In this document: in pieces, positions 11,161 to 20,816 of the stretch
Numbering within the stretch: position 1 is the first letter of the stretch
Layout of the letters: every line of letters begins with the position of its first letter
NCBI GenBank assembly: GCA_011319805.1
Contig: SJRY01000099.1
Coordinates: 1 to 28,852, forward strand
From: Macrocybe gigantea
Taxonomy: Eukaryota; Basidiomycota; Agaricomycetes; Agaricales; Callistosporiaceae
Length of the DNA stretch: 28,852 nt
Direction: 5' to 3'
Notes under the pieces: model-generated
Databases searched by the model: none
What the model saw: the letters and a program-made list of their open reading frames with translations, nothing else
Told to the model about the DNA's origin: nothing
Position numbers and translations under genes: made by a program

Positions 11161-14031
11161 AAACAAAACTGAAGCGAAAGATCGCATCAAAGAATTTGTA
11201 GCGCGGATGGAAACCCAACACAATCTTAAAGTAAAAAGATGGCGTTCTGATCAAGGGGGAGAGTATATATCGGGAGAACTTCAGGAATTTATGCAATCCA
11301 AAGGAATTGAGATTGAATATTCGGTGCCTTACATGCACCAACAAAATGGTCGAGCAGAACGTCTAAATCGGACGTTAATGGAAAAAGTGCAAACAATGCG
11401 CTTCCATGCTTGCTTGCCGCCTTCTTGGTGGCAATTCACCATTTTTCAAGCAACGCAGGTTTACAATCGTACACCAACGCACCACTTAAAGTGGAAAACC
11501 CCTTATGAAATATTTTCGAACCAAAAACCTGATGTTTCAAAGCTTCGCGTCCTAGGTTGTGGCGCCTACGTCTTCATTCATGAAGATCAACGGAAAAATA
11601 AATTATCACCGAGATCTGAACTAATGATTCACCTCGGATTCATTTCGAATAGCGAAGGTTATCTCTTCATGAGACGGCCAAATAATGTGCTTTTTCAAGC
11701 AACTAAGGCCACCTTCGACGAAAGACTATTTCCGTGCTGCCCCACATACAACCATGAAGATCCGCAAACACCCGACTTCAGAAGTAATGATGACGACTAT
11801 GATCCATCGACTGGCGCACCCCAGGTGGCGACAATAATGATGATCCTGAAACTCCTCATCCACCTCCACCTTCGGAATCACGATCACGAGATCATGGTCA
11901 GACTCGTGATAGACCATGTGACCCCCCTTCAAATAAAGAAGCTGATGCGCATGACGATGATGCAGAAGCTCCGGATAATCCTCTACCGGGAAACCAGGAA
12001 CCTATTCAGGAACCTGAAGAACGTCCCAATCCCTTCGAACCACGCGAAGGTGATTTAGAAGAATTGCGTCACTGCAGAGACCTGCGCGAACCCGCTGATA
12101 TCTTAAATGATCCTAGGCGACCAACACGCAATCTTCCGAGACAAAGACCACAGAGAGATATCCGTCCACCCAAAAGGCCAGGCAATGTCTATGGAGATCG
12201 CCCTCCAACAGAACAATTTCGTGACATGAACCGACAACGGTTCTGGAGAAAGAATGTCGAAAACGACACATGACCTCGAGAAGCACCGGTTCCCGGACCG
12301 ACTCGAGAAGACGAACCAATCGTCAATCCTCCACCGAATATGGACATTGATCCCGATATGGACACTAGATCCGATCTTACCCAAATAGTCCGGGAAGGGG
12401 GAGTAGAGCTATCAAATTATTTGCTTTCTAAAGCACTTCCGGTCGATAGCGAAATTCCACAAACAATAGGCGACATAGAGCGCTTACCAGAGCAGCTCAA
12501 GAAGGAATGGAAAGACGCTTGCCATGACAAGTTGTTGTCACTCGAAAAGCGCAAGGTCTTTGAACTGGTGGACTTGCCGAAAGGCAGAAAACCTATAAAA
12601 AATAAATGGGTTTTCACCATAAAAAGCGACAGACGAAAGAAAGCGCGCTTAGTCGCAAAAGGCTTCTCTCAGAAAGAGGGAATCGATTATGATGAGATTT
12701 TCTCGCCTGTCGTCCGATACGAGACTTTGCGAATAATACTCGCAATAGCAGCTCTCGAAAATTGGGTCATTCTCGCCCTAGATGTCAAAACTGCTTTCTT
12801 ATATGGCGATTTAGAAGTAGAAATATACATGGAGCAGCCAACAGGCTTTCAGCTTAAAGGTGCTCTAAAGAATAAAGTCCTGCGACTAAGAAAGGCGCTT
12901 TACGGACTTAAGCAAGCATCACTTGCCTGGTGGAAACAAGTTAACAAAACCATGGCAAAACTAGGCTTTAAACGCCTATACACTGATGCTGGCATATACA
13001 TCTACAAAGAAGGCTCCAAACTTGTCGTAGCCATAATCTACGTAGATGATGGACTCTTCCTAGGCCCAGATCGCAAACTTGCAGCCAAGAAGAAGTCCGA
13101 ATTCATGAAGATCTGGGAATGCCGAGATCTAGGCGATGCTGAAGAATTTCTTGGCATCAAGATCAGACGTGATGGTCAGAAGATCATCCTCGACCAACAA
13201 GATTATCTCCGAAAGGTCATTAAACATTTTGGCATAGAGAATGCGAAGATTGCATCAACTCCCTTACCCGCTGGCTATCAACCCATAGCCAATAATGCGG
13301 CTATCAACCCAGAACTTTGATCGCAATACCAAGCAGTTATTGGATCGCTCCTTTATCTTATGCTCGGTACAAGGCCTGACATAGCCTTTGCAGTTATCAA
13401 AATGTCACAATTCTCTGTGAATCCTTCGCAAGAACATCTTAATCAGGCAATGTACATTGTGCGATATCTCGCTGGTACCTCTGATTACCAATTGACTTTT
13501 GATGGTGCCTCAAATGAGGGACTAATTGCATATACCGACTCTGACTGGGCTTCTGATCCGATCAAACGACGATCCACAACGGGTTTCTTTATGAAACTCG
13601 CTAATGCCACAATCTGCTGGAATTCGTGACTCTAAAAAACAGTGGCATTATCCTCCACTGAAGCCGAATACATGGCGCTCTCTGACTGTAGCCGCCAAGT
13701 TGTTTGGATTCAGCAAATGTTCGCCGAACTAGGATTTAAAGAATCTAAGACGCCAATCTGTGGCGACAACCAAGGTTCTATTTTTATAGGATCTAATCCA
13801 GTTCAAGAAAGATGAACAAAACATATAGACATTCGCTATCACTACATACGCAAATGTGTTGAAGATGAAAAAGTCTCAGTAGTCTTCATTCCAGGGAACG
13901 AAAATCCTGCAGACATGTTCACAAAGAACTTGGCACAAATCAAGTACCTGAAATTCTGCGAGCAATTAGGGCTTACCTTTTATGCCAAACGCACTCAAAT
14001 TGAAGCTGCATTTAGCGAGGGGGAGTGTTGA
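11161..14031 (+). pseudogene. pol: copia integrase (rest), reverse transcriptase and RNase H (right fragment)
   Basis: Continues the integrase after gypsy-2, with the remaining catalytic residues in RSDQGGEY and the MHQQNGRAERLNRT motif. A frameshift near 11820 enters a Pro/Asp/Glu-rich linker. One frame then runs to the end and carries RT (KARLVAKGFSQ, LDVKTAFLYGDL, catalytic YVDD at 13039-13050) and RNase H (AYTDSDW, SSTEAEYMAL, GDNQGS, HIDIRYHYIR). In-frame stops: TGA at 12271, 13318, 13627 and 13813, and TAA at 13633. The flanking residues are conserved copia motifs where Arg, or Gln for the TAA, is expected. The natural stop TGA 14029-14031 overlaps the first bases of the 3' LTR. Confidence 0.93.
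14017..14025 (+). promoter_or_regulatory. copia polypurine tract
   Basis: GAGGGGGAG lies immediately upstream of the TGTTGAAA LTR start, in the standard position of the plus-strand primer. Confidence 0.75.
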
Positions 14032-14334
14032 AAATGTGGCAGCAACCCTGCGCCCTACCATTTTCCCTCAGCCCTAATTTTCTTGGCTTCACAGTGCAGC
14101 CTGTATGCTCAGTCATACCCTGCGCTATTATCACTAGGATTAGTGAGCGCACCCTCAATCCTGATGGTCTGTGTGCCACTTAGATATGTATAAATATGTC
14201 CTATGTAGTATGCCAATTCTATAACCGAGTTTCACTCAACCAAGCCTACGCAGTAAGATCAACCTCTAACAATCCACTAACGTAAGTAGTCCGTTCTAGC
14301 TCAAGAGCTTCCTAGCTTGGGTCCAGTTTCAACA
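14026..14334 (+). repeat. 3' LTR of the copia element (309 bp)
   Basis: It starts TGTTGAAA and ends TTTCAACA, a perfect 8-bp inverted pair, the classic TG...CA ending of Ty1/copia LTRs. TATAAATA at 14189-14196 is a likely promoter box, roughly two-thirds of the way along as expected for a U3/R boundary. Confidence 0.9.
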
Positions 14335-14680
14335 GTCAGTATATGATAACTACAACATATATAATAGGTTATTAGCAATTAATAGGCATCGAATATTGCT
14401 GCACAGACAATGAGCTGGTGGAGTGGTTCCTAGGGTATTTCCAAATTAGTCCAGCCTAATTAGCTAATGAAACTACCATTCGTTGAATAGCATTTTCTAC
14501 GTCGCCGAAATGCAAAATCTAAAACCAGGGAAATGTCTGGAACTCAATTCTCAAGAGATTGTTGGTTTTGGATTTTCGATACATGTAGAGTTGGAACTGG
14601 TATTAATTTTCTAGTAGTTTTTATCACGCATTTGTCACGAAAATATCATGTGATGTGGTCTATTCTGACTGAGCCCTACC
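14335..14680. other. AT-rich flank without recognisable gene
   Basis: About 350 bp of AT-rich sequence between the copia LTR and the first unique coding fragment. I see no ORF with family features, RNA gene or LTR. Confidence 0.5.
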
Positions 14681-14954
14681 TTAATCGTAATATACGGCAG
14701 TTTTCCGTACCCAGCCATTCCTAGGTATCCGGCGCGTAATCTCCTTCCAAGCATTTTGGGCCCTGTACCACGAATCCAAGTCAGGAGAGATCCCGTGCAG
14801 GTCCGCCCATCTGATAAGGTCTTCGTGCTTTATGGCGAAGCCAAAGACGCGAAGGGGAAAGGGCTTCTTGCCAGTGTCGTCGCGCAAAGGTGGCACGGCT
14901 GGGAGTTTGATGGTCTTGCTGGGATTTAAAGTGGATCCGATTTCAAAGTTGGAC
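14681..14954 (-). pseudogene. Terminal exon of an unknown minus-strand gene, probably a remnant
   Basis: On the minus strand, a splice acceptor (TAATTTGCAG, with a CTAAT branch-like site) at 14955 opens a frame of about 90 codons ending at TAA 14681-14683. The residues look coding: a short Pro-rich lead-in with LPAVPPLRDDTGKKPF, then VFGFAIKHEDLIRWADLHG, then a Trp/Arg-rich tail. No promoter or first exon could be joined upstream within about 300 bp, so this is probably the 3' end of a damaged gene or one whose other exons I failed to find. Family not recognised. Confidence 0.4.
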
Positions 14955-14995
14955 CTGCAAATTAGTCAATGAAATTAGATGGTCAATGTTGGGGC

Positions 14996-15019
14996 ATTGT
15001 GGAACGCACATTCCACAAT
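14996..15019. repeat. Short perfect inverted repeat (hairpin)
   Basis: Arms ATTGTGGAA (14996-15004) and TTCCACAAT (15011-15019) flank a 6-nt loop. A looser inverted pair, GGACAACAGTGGC (15127-15139) against GCCACTGACTGTCC (15171-15184), follows. Together they could be a decayed foldback element, or chance. Confidence 0.4.
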
Positions 15020-15227
15020 AAAATCGACAAACCACGAACGCTAGGCATTGAATTGTTCAGGGAACGGCGCACAACGATTAAAAGGACTTTGAAGGTTGTC
15101 ACATGCTCTGACCAGCAAACATTTAAGGACAACAGTGGCTTAGGCCCCATCCTCCCGAAGCTTGAACAATGCCACTGACTGTCCTATTTCAGACCTTATG
15201 TTGCCTCCTATTGGGTTACGCTGATCC

Positions 15228-15480
15228 TCATTGAGGTAATTTGGAGTTCCGTGTCAAGAGCCGCGTGTGCCCCAGAGACCAGAAGCAAAATCTGACGAAC
15301 ATTGGCTGCGGTTGAGCACCTAGGACTGCGATTAAATTAATCCGTCTCTCTTTGCATGCCTCTTCTATCTCCTCTGCTCCACTCCCCAGAATGAGGTCAC
15401 ATTCGCCCGACTCATTGACCCATATCACAGCAGGGGTGTGGCAATATTCACAAAAAATGGAACATATATTTTCATGACAT
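15228..15480 (-). pseudogene. Minus-strand coding-like fragment with a CX2C motif
   Basis: Reading from about 15475 down to the stop at 15228 gives a run of roughly 80 codons that begins after a TGA. It includes IFCEYCHTPAVIWVN and a Glu-rich segment (SGAEEIEEACKERR). The first half has the composition of a real protein; the second half, after the ERRI residues, is less convincing and may be intron or non-coding. It could be an upstream exon of the fragment at 14681-14954 or a separate relic. Function unknown. Confidence 0.3.
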
Positions 15481-15871
15481 CACGACTACGACGTCAGCCT
15501 CATCTTATGCTGAGGATATGATGAATAGTATAGTATCCATCATTGATCAGCTTCAATTGCAATAGAAGACATCGACCGACACACCTCTGAACCGATTTCG
15601 AGCCGAAGTCGAGGGGTACGAACTCGCCGGTTGCGATCTCTTTGCATGCCGCGACAGCTATAATTCATATTTTGGCGAATGGAAACGCTTCTCAGGTCTG
15701 TATGGGAGTTGCCTCGCTTTCCATCCTAGTCATTGAAGTCAAAGCGCAGTTAAGCACTTCAGTTAACAGCACGGAACATGTTCTATGGCTCTTATTCGGC
15801 TGCAGGATCCATTGTAAAACGATAGCCATCGAAACTAGTCTTTACCAGGTGCCACAGCGTTGAACTCGACA
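15481..15871. other. Upstream region of the GH25 gene, no gene seen
   Basis: Stops in all frames and no family signature. It probably holds the upstream regulatory region of the lysozyme gene. Confidence 0.5.
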
Positions 15872-15878
15872 TATAAAA
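15872..15878 (+). promoter_or_regulatory. TATA box of the GH25 gene
   Basis: TATAAAA lies 52 bp upstream of ATG 15930, a normal distance for a highly expressed, TATA-driven basidiomycete gene for a secreted enzyme. Confidence 0.65.
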
Positions 15879-15929
15879 TGGCCTGCTGAAACACTCTAGT
15901 CTTCCCAGAACCGTCTGGACTCCTTGACT

Positions 15930-17120
15930 ATGAAGTTATTCTCAGCCATATCCTTCGCTCTTGCCACCCTCGCCTATGCGTCTCCAGCTGATGTCGAGTC
16001 CCGCGAGCTGGATAAACGCGCACAACCCCGCGGGATCGACGTCTCTAGTCACCAACCTAACGTCAATTGGCAGAGTGTAAAAGCCAACGGGATCTCTTTC
16101 GCCTACATCAAAGCCACTGAAGGAACAGGCGAGTTACGTTTGCATGTGCATCCACACAGTATTCTCTTTACTCTAGCATCGTAGGCTATATCAGTCCCCA
16201 GTTTAACCCTCAATACACGGGCGCGACCAACGTCGGCCTGATTCGCGGTGCTTATCATTTTGCGCTGCCGAATCGCTCCTCCGGCGCCGCTCAAGCAAAT
16301 TATTTCTTGGCCCATGGAGGCAAGTCCTGAGATTAATGCATTCGGGTCATCTAAACTGACGATTTTGCTCCCAGGTGGATGGAGTGGAGATGGTGATAAT
16401 AATACGTTCTCGGTCTTTTGAATTCATTCCAGCTTACGTTGTTGAACCAGGTAGGACCCTCCCTGGGGCCCTCGATATTGAATGTCAGTTGTTTTGTTTT
16501 TTTCGTTCCGCGATAACTTTTCCTCAAGATGCAACATTAGACAATCCATATGGGCCGACCTGCTATGGGCTGAGTGCCCCTGCTATGGTGAACTGGATCC
16601 GTGACTTCTCCAACACATACCACACGAGGACAGGCCGGTGAGTCGTAGAGTATCCCCGGATTCATCTTTCACATTGAAGTGACGACCACCGCAAAAGCTA
16701 TCCAGGTATGGCGGGGTCATGACTTGCCATTTCTACAATAGGCGCTGATGAAACCCGCTACCGAAAAGTCATCTACACCACCACCGACTGGTGGAAGACG
16801 TGCACAGTAAACAATCCGTCCTTCGGCACGACCAACCCGCTGTGGATTGCGCGGTATGCTTCGAGCGTGGGTGCTTTGCCTGCTGGCTGGTCGTGCGTGG
16901 GCCCCGTTCCATTTTTATCCGCGTCTTTCTGATGTAGGCACGGTTTCTCGGCTGTCGCAGATTCCATGCTTTCTGGCAGTATGCCCGTTCTGGTCCAAAC
17001 CCCGGCGACCAAGACGTTTTCAACGGTGACGATGCTGGTCTGAAACGGTGAGCTCGACCTCATTCTGGTATTTCTCGAGTGTGACATGATGCAATCCGTC
17101 GAAGCTTGGCGCTCGGTTAA
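15930..17120 (+). CDS. Secreted GH25 (Chalaropsis-type) muramidase, nine exons
   Basis: Predicted to cleave the beta-1,4 bond between N-acetylmuramic acid and N-acetylglucosamine of bacterial peptidoglycan, outside the cell. Exons inferred from protein continuity: 15930-16128, 16185-16319, 16375-16392, 16451-16483, 16541-16637, 16698-16705, 16769-16892, 16961-17047, 17105-17120. These total 717 nt and 238 residues in one frame. Signal peptide residues 1-17, a short propeptide ending in Lys-Arg 29-30 (Kex2-type site), then one GH25 domain. Active-site acids are Asp37 (GIDVSS) and Asp126/Glu128 (ALDIE); Cys136 and Cys175 fit the family disulfide. Introns 1 and 2 have GC donors (AG|GCGAGT, AG|GCAAGT), and exon 6 is only 8 nt. 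Start chosen at ATG 15930, after the TATA box. Domain call very sure; exon model inferred without transcripts. Confidence 0.93.
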
Positions 17121-17684
17121 ACAAGTATTGCCCGCCGGGATCAGGTTCTGCACGCTTTCGGGGATCTGATTAGGATACGGGACGGCGAATACATCCCTAT
17201 TTCGTGCACGAAATCGAGAGCAGCCTAGATCTATGCCTAAATATATAGTGATCCACCAATGAGTGATTGTACGGAGCAAGCACATCACAGATATCATCAG
17301 GATGCCCAGACGACGAAGGAAGCTAGAATTTGTGTCGAATCGGAGCAGCGGGGTGTCCTGGTATGGATTGCCAATCGGTCCGGATCCAAACTGGGTTCAA
17401 ATTCCCCTATCTTTCTCCGTCCCTCGTTCCCCATTCTTTTTCGTGCATCTCTATCATTTCTCCCTCAAGACCTTCAGTTTGCATAATTCTGCGTCTCTGC
17501 CCATTCTCGGCCCCGAAATCGAGTCAAGAAGCCAATCAATCTCAGCAAGCTCCGAGTCTCTCCCTCCACTCGTCTACCTGTCATTTTTTTTTCTATTTTT
17601 TGCTTCTTTCCTTTATCGCCTTCAGCCATCCTCGACCTGCAATCGTTCAACAAGGACCTGTATCTAAAATTCCGAATTCGCACT
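17121..17684. other. Intergenic region / YVH1 promoter
   Basis: The GH25 3' region is followed by a C/T-rich stretch (about 17395-17640) typical of TATA-less fungal promoters. An ATATATAG box lies near 17238. ORFs here have no family features. Confidence 0.5.
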
Positions 17685-19788
17685 ATGTCGATGCATCAGG
17701 TCATCCCGGCACTCTGGATAGGCGACCTCCCCAGCGCCCTCGATGTGACAAATCTCAAAGCTCACAAGATCTTCAGCATCCTTTCTGTCATGCGAGGAAG
17801 ACTCAGGATTCACGAGGTAAGTCAAAAAAGTCGCTTTGAAATTCGCATTCGAAGTTCTTCTCGCGGTCATGTTCTCATCTGCGCGCTTGTTTTCCATGCG
17901 TGTACCTCGCTTCGTTGCCGAACCGAACATCTGAAAATGATTTGGGAGTAGACCTTTATACAGCACCAAATCCTTCTCGACGATGAAGAAGGCGCAGACG
18001 TACTCAGGCACCTGTTGCCATCGATACATTTCATACAAGCGGAGCTGGACAAGGGGAGAGGTGTCTTGGTGCATTGTCATGCGGGAATCAGTGAGTGTTA
18101 AGCTCATTTCCCGCTCAGGTGCCTGATCTGATCATGTTTTAGGTCGCAGCGCGACAATCGTGGCAGCGTATCTCATGTACAGCCAGAATATCGACGTCGA
18201 GCAAGCTCTCGCCATGATCCGCTCCGTACGGCCCAATGTCGAGTATGTTTCCGGTTCAGGAACCGGTCCAACCCTCAGCCAAGACGTTGATATGCATTCG
18301 CAGACCTAATGAAGGATTCCTGCGGCAGCTCGAGATATTCCACCAGGCACATTTTAAGGTGACGAGGAGAGACAAATCGATACGGATGTACTACATGCAG
18401 CGGGCGCTGGATGAGATCATGAGTGCGTTCTTTCCTTCGTTCGCACCATATCATCGAGTCGGGCCTAAACCCATGTCTATCTTTTTCTTTGCCTTTACCG
18501 ACAGACGGAGACGGGACATTGTCGGAGACGGACATGTTCGCAAAATACCCTTACACACCATCGGATTCCATGCCTGCTACGCCTGGGGCACCGCGCCGGC
18601 GGATCAGATGCAAGCTGTGCAGGTGAGAATTTCGCGTCGTTGTATATCTACGCTTTTCGTTTTCCCCCCATCCCGACCGATCGTGGCGGGCCCTGCTTTT
18701 GTCCCACATTCCACAACATGAACACTGATTCCTGCTTCCGGGCTTTGCGCTGTTAGACGTGAACTTGCGACGCGGGAGCACATGCTCGATCACGGTCAGC
18801 TGGGGCCACCGACGCCGGCGACTAGGTCACCCGCCACATCCAGGCGGCCATCCGGCACAAGTGCAAACGCAAACGCAGTGCAGATCTCGCCGCGTCGGCC
18901 ATCAGTGAGCCAGGTACTGGGCGAGAACCTCGCACACCCGGCAGCTCACCCGAGGCGGCCGTCGTTGTTGAGCGATACACTCAGTATGACAGCGTTGCAG
19001 CCGACATCCGCGGAGGGCTCTGTGTCGGCGGAGGGCGAGAGCAAAGCAACGACGACGACAACAGCGACGATTGGGGAGGATAAACCACAAAAGAGGCTGC
19101 TGCCGCCCATACCACTTGGTACAAACGCAAATGATGCACTGCTATCTATGTCTGCCATTGAGGATGACAGTGATGACGAGGAGGATATGGAGTCGGCGAA
19201 AGACTTGCCGACGAGTCATGTACAGAACCCAGCGGAGATGTCGAGCGAGGCGGCGTGGATAATTGGGAGAAGACTATCGGATGCGATGAAGATGCCACCG
19301 CCTGAGCCAGACGACAAGATCCAGCCAGAGCCTGCGAATGAAGGCGGGCAGGCACCCGATCTGGCTGCTCCGCTGTCCTCGCACCCGAAGCTGTCTGGGT
19401 TGAAGTCCCCGTTGGCGCTGACGCCGATCCAAAAGGTGGCGGCACCAATAAGCGCCCCGATACTGATTAACCCAAAGTGCTCTGGGTACTTTGTTGAGCC
19501 TGTGAGTTGTCCAGGTGTTCTCTTTTCCTGCGTTCACGCTGCTGATGTGTTACTTCGCAGATGAAGTGGATGGAGTCGTTCTTGGAGTCTGGAGATGTGG
19601 CGGGGAAGATCGTGTGCCCGAATCCAAAATGCGGTGCCAAGCTAGGGAACTTTGACTGGGCGGGGGTACAGTGCGGGTGCAAGCAATGGGTCACACCTGT
19701 AAGTCGGCACCTCTATCGACCATGTTCGTGTTTAACTTCTCTCCAGGGATTCTGCATCAGTCGGTCGAAAGTAGACGAAGTGTTATAA
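17685..19788 (+). CDS. YVH1: Yvh1/DUSP12 dual-specificity phosphatase with C-terminal zinc domain
   Basis: Yvh1 orthologues release Mrt4 from pre-60S ribosomal subunits through the C-terminal zinc domain; the phosphatase activity is separable from that role. Exons inferred: 17685-17816, 17952-18090, 18143-18242, 18304-18422, 18505-18622, 18757-19501, 19561-19698, 19747-19788, totalling 1533 nt and 510 residues. All seven introns are GT-AG. The phosphatase domain covers about residues 5-155, with general-acid Asp54/Asp55 and signature HCHAGISR (Cys86, Arg92). Zinc ligands: CKLC just before the exon 5/6 junction, CSGYFVEP, then CPNPKC, GVQCGC and GFC near the end. The middle of exon 6 is a Ser/Pro/Ala-rich low-complexity insert, making the protein longer than the yeast one (364 aa). 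A second in-frame ATG at 17691 could also be used. Confidence 0.95.
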
Positions 19789-20286
19789 AATAGCTAGAGT
19801 TTTGTATCATACAGTCAGGTAATGTCACACATCGCACATCATCTGCGCCAGTCTAGTATCTAAGTCTACGCACACTCTCTCGATATTCATGTTTCCGTAT
19901 GGCCAGATTTCTTCTAGCCTTAGGCAGTCGCCAGGCATCGACTTTGGATGGGTCGGAGCGGGCTTGTGTATCATGTCCCCGTCCCCTCCGACGTTCGTAC
20001 AGGTCCTTCGTCATGACAAATGCAACCTACTCGGATCATCAACGATGGCCACGACGAAGTATCGGTCGCACGAAGTCCTACGCTGCCTCCTCTCGCAACG
20101 ACATCTTCGGGGCGCCATCGCACTTCTCTGTCTTTCTTTCAGTGTATGCTATCGATTCTGGTCTTATTATTGCTCTTGTCGCGCTATGAAGACACCGTTA
20201 ATTGGCATTCAGCCATTTAAAAGCTTATCACGCTTCTGCCGAGGGGTCTGGAAAACACTGGGTCTGATGAGCTTGCTACCGGTGCA
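19789..20286. other. Region after YVH1, no reliable gene
   Basis: YVH1 3' flank plus an unspliced 217-codon ORF (19889-20542) rich in Cys, Arg, Ser and Trp, without a recognisable domain. It overlaps a more protein-like reading in another frame at 20287-20592, so I regard it as fortuitous. TTTAAAA at about 20216-20222 could be a TATA-like box for that reading. Confidence 0.4.
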
Positions 20287-20757
20287 ATGGACATGGCGTT
20301 GTTCTGCCAACCTTGCAGCGCGATATTGGCTTCATCTCTGCAGGGAATGCTATGAAGAAAGTCTGACGAACATATATATCTACGCTCTACGGTCCTTGGC
20401 TCGCCCTGTGATACGCTCTTGCGTTGTACCTGCATTGTCTACGGCATATCCCAGAGTAATCCTGCTGGTCTCGGCAAACAATCATTCCTGGACTCTTGTG
20501 GCCGACCTGAATTTCTATTCGTCTATTATTACCCCTGCCTAGCAACATGTCTATCGCGTCAGCCTCCCGACGAGAAGTACGTCCCATTTTAAACGGTCCC
20601 AGTGGAAAATCCTCGCTACTTGATATGCACTCAGGACAGCCGCCGCAATGGAGTGCCCTCTTACCCAGCCGCATTCCTGTTTCGTCAGTGGCGAGTGGCG
20701 GATGACACTGCGGCGAACCAGAGGACGACCGATGGTCAGCCACCCCCGCTCGGACGG
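20287..20757 (+). pseudogene. Relic of a small Cys-rich protein, possibly like the N-terminus of HET-type proteins
   Basis: From ATG 20287 the frame reads MDMALFCQPCSAILASSLQG, meets TGA at 20353-20355, and continues open in the same frame to TAA 20590. The second part has STVLGSPCDTLL, a Tyr/Cys segment and PPDEKYV. A possible intron (GTACGT at 20579 to CTCAG at 20634) leads to about 40 more codons ending TAG near 20757. The FCQPC start and later Cys resemble the cysteine-containing leader of many Agaricomycete HET-domain proteins. This is a weak impression, not a match I can prove. The TGA could again be a former CGA. Confidence 0.3.
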
Positions 20758-20764
20758 GAAATAG

Positions 20765-20771
20765 CATAAAA
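20765..20771 (+). promoter_or_regulatory. TATA-like box of the 20817 gene
   Basis: CATAAAA lies about 46 bp upstream of ATG 20817, a position similar to that of the GH25 TATA box. Confidence 0.4.
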
Positions 20772-20816
20772 GCAGGTCGCTCGCAGCAGATCTCCCCCAT
20801 CGAATCAGTGTTCAAC

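Larger units (their letters stand above)
3351..14334 (+). mobile_element. Ty1/copia retrotransposon, interrupted by gypsy-1 and gypsy-2
   Basis: Copia order (gag, protease, integrase, RT, RNase H) is seen across 3351-5372 and 11161-14031, followed by a 3' LTR. The left end is cut by gypsy-1 inside gag, so the 5' LTR and gag start should lie beyond the window edge. Gypsy-2 occupies 5373-11155. Without it the visible copia sequence is about 5.2 kb. In-frame stops at 4318, 12271, 13318, 13627, 13633 and 13813 and two frameshifts (about 3950 and 11820) make it inactive. The expected right target duplication is GTCAG (14335-14339). Confidence 0.93.

Noticed and set aside
15345..15651. Direct repeat TCTCTTTGCATGCC, two copies about 290 bp apart
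   Set aside because: Short and isolated; no surrounding similarity or element structure.
16773..17297. Minus-strand ORF of 174 codons over the GH25 3' half
   Set aside because: It is antisense to exons 7-9 of a gene with clear family motifs, and no domain or splice logic supports it.
17390..17410. GGTTCAAATTCC resembling a tRNA box B
   Set aside because: The T-stem does not pair properly and no box A or acceptor stem lies at the right distance.
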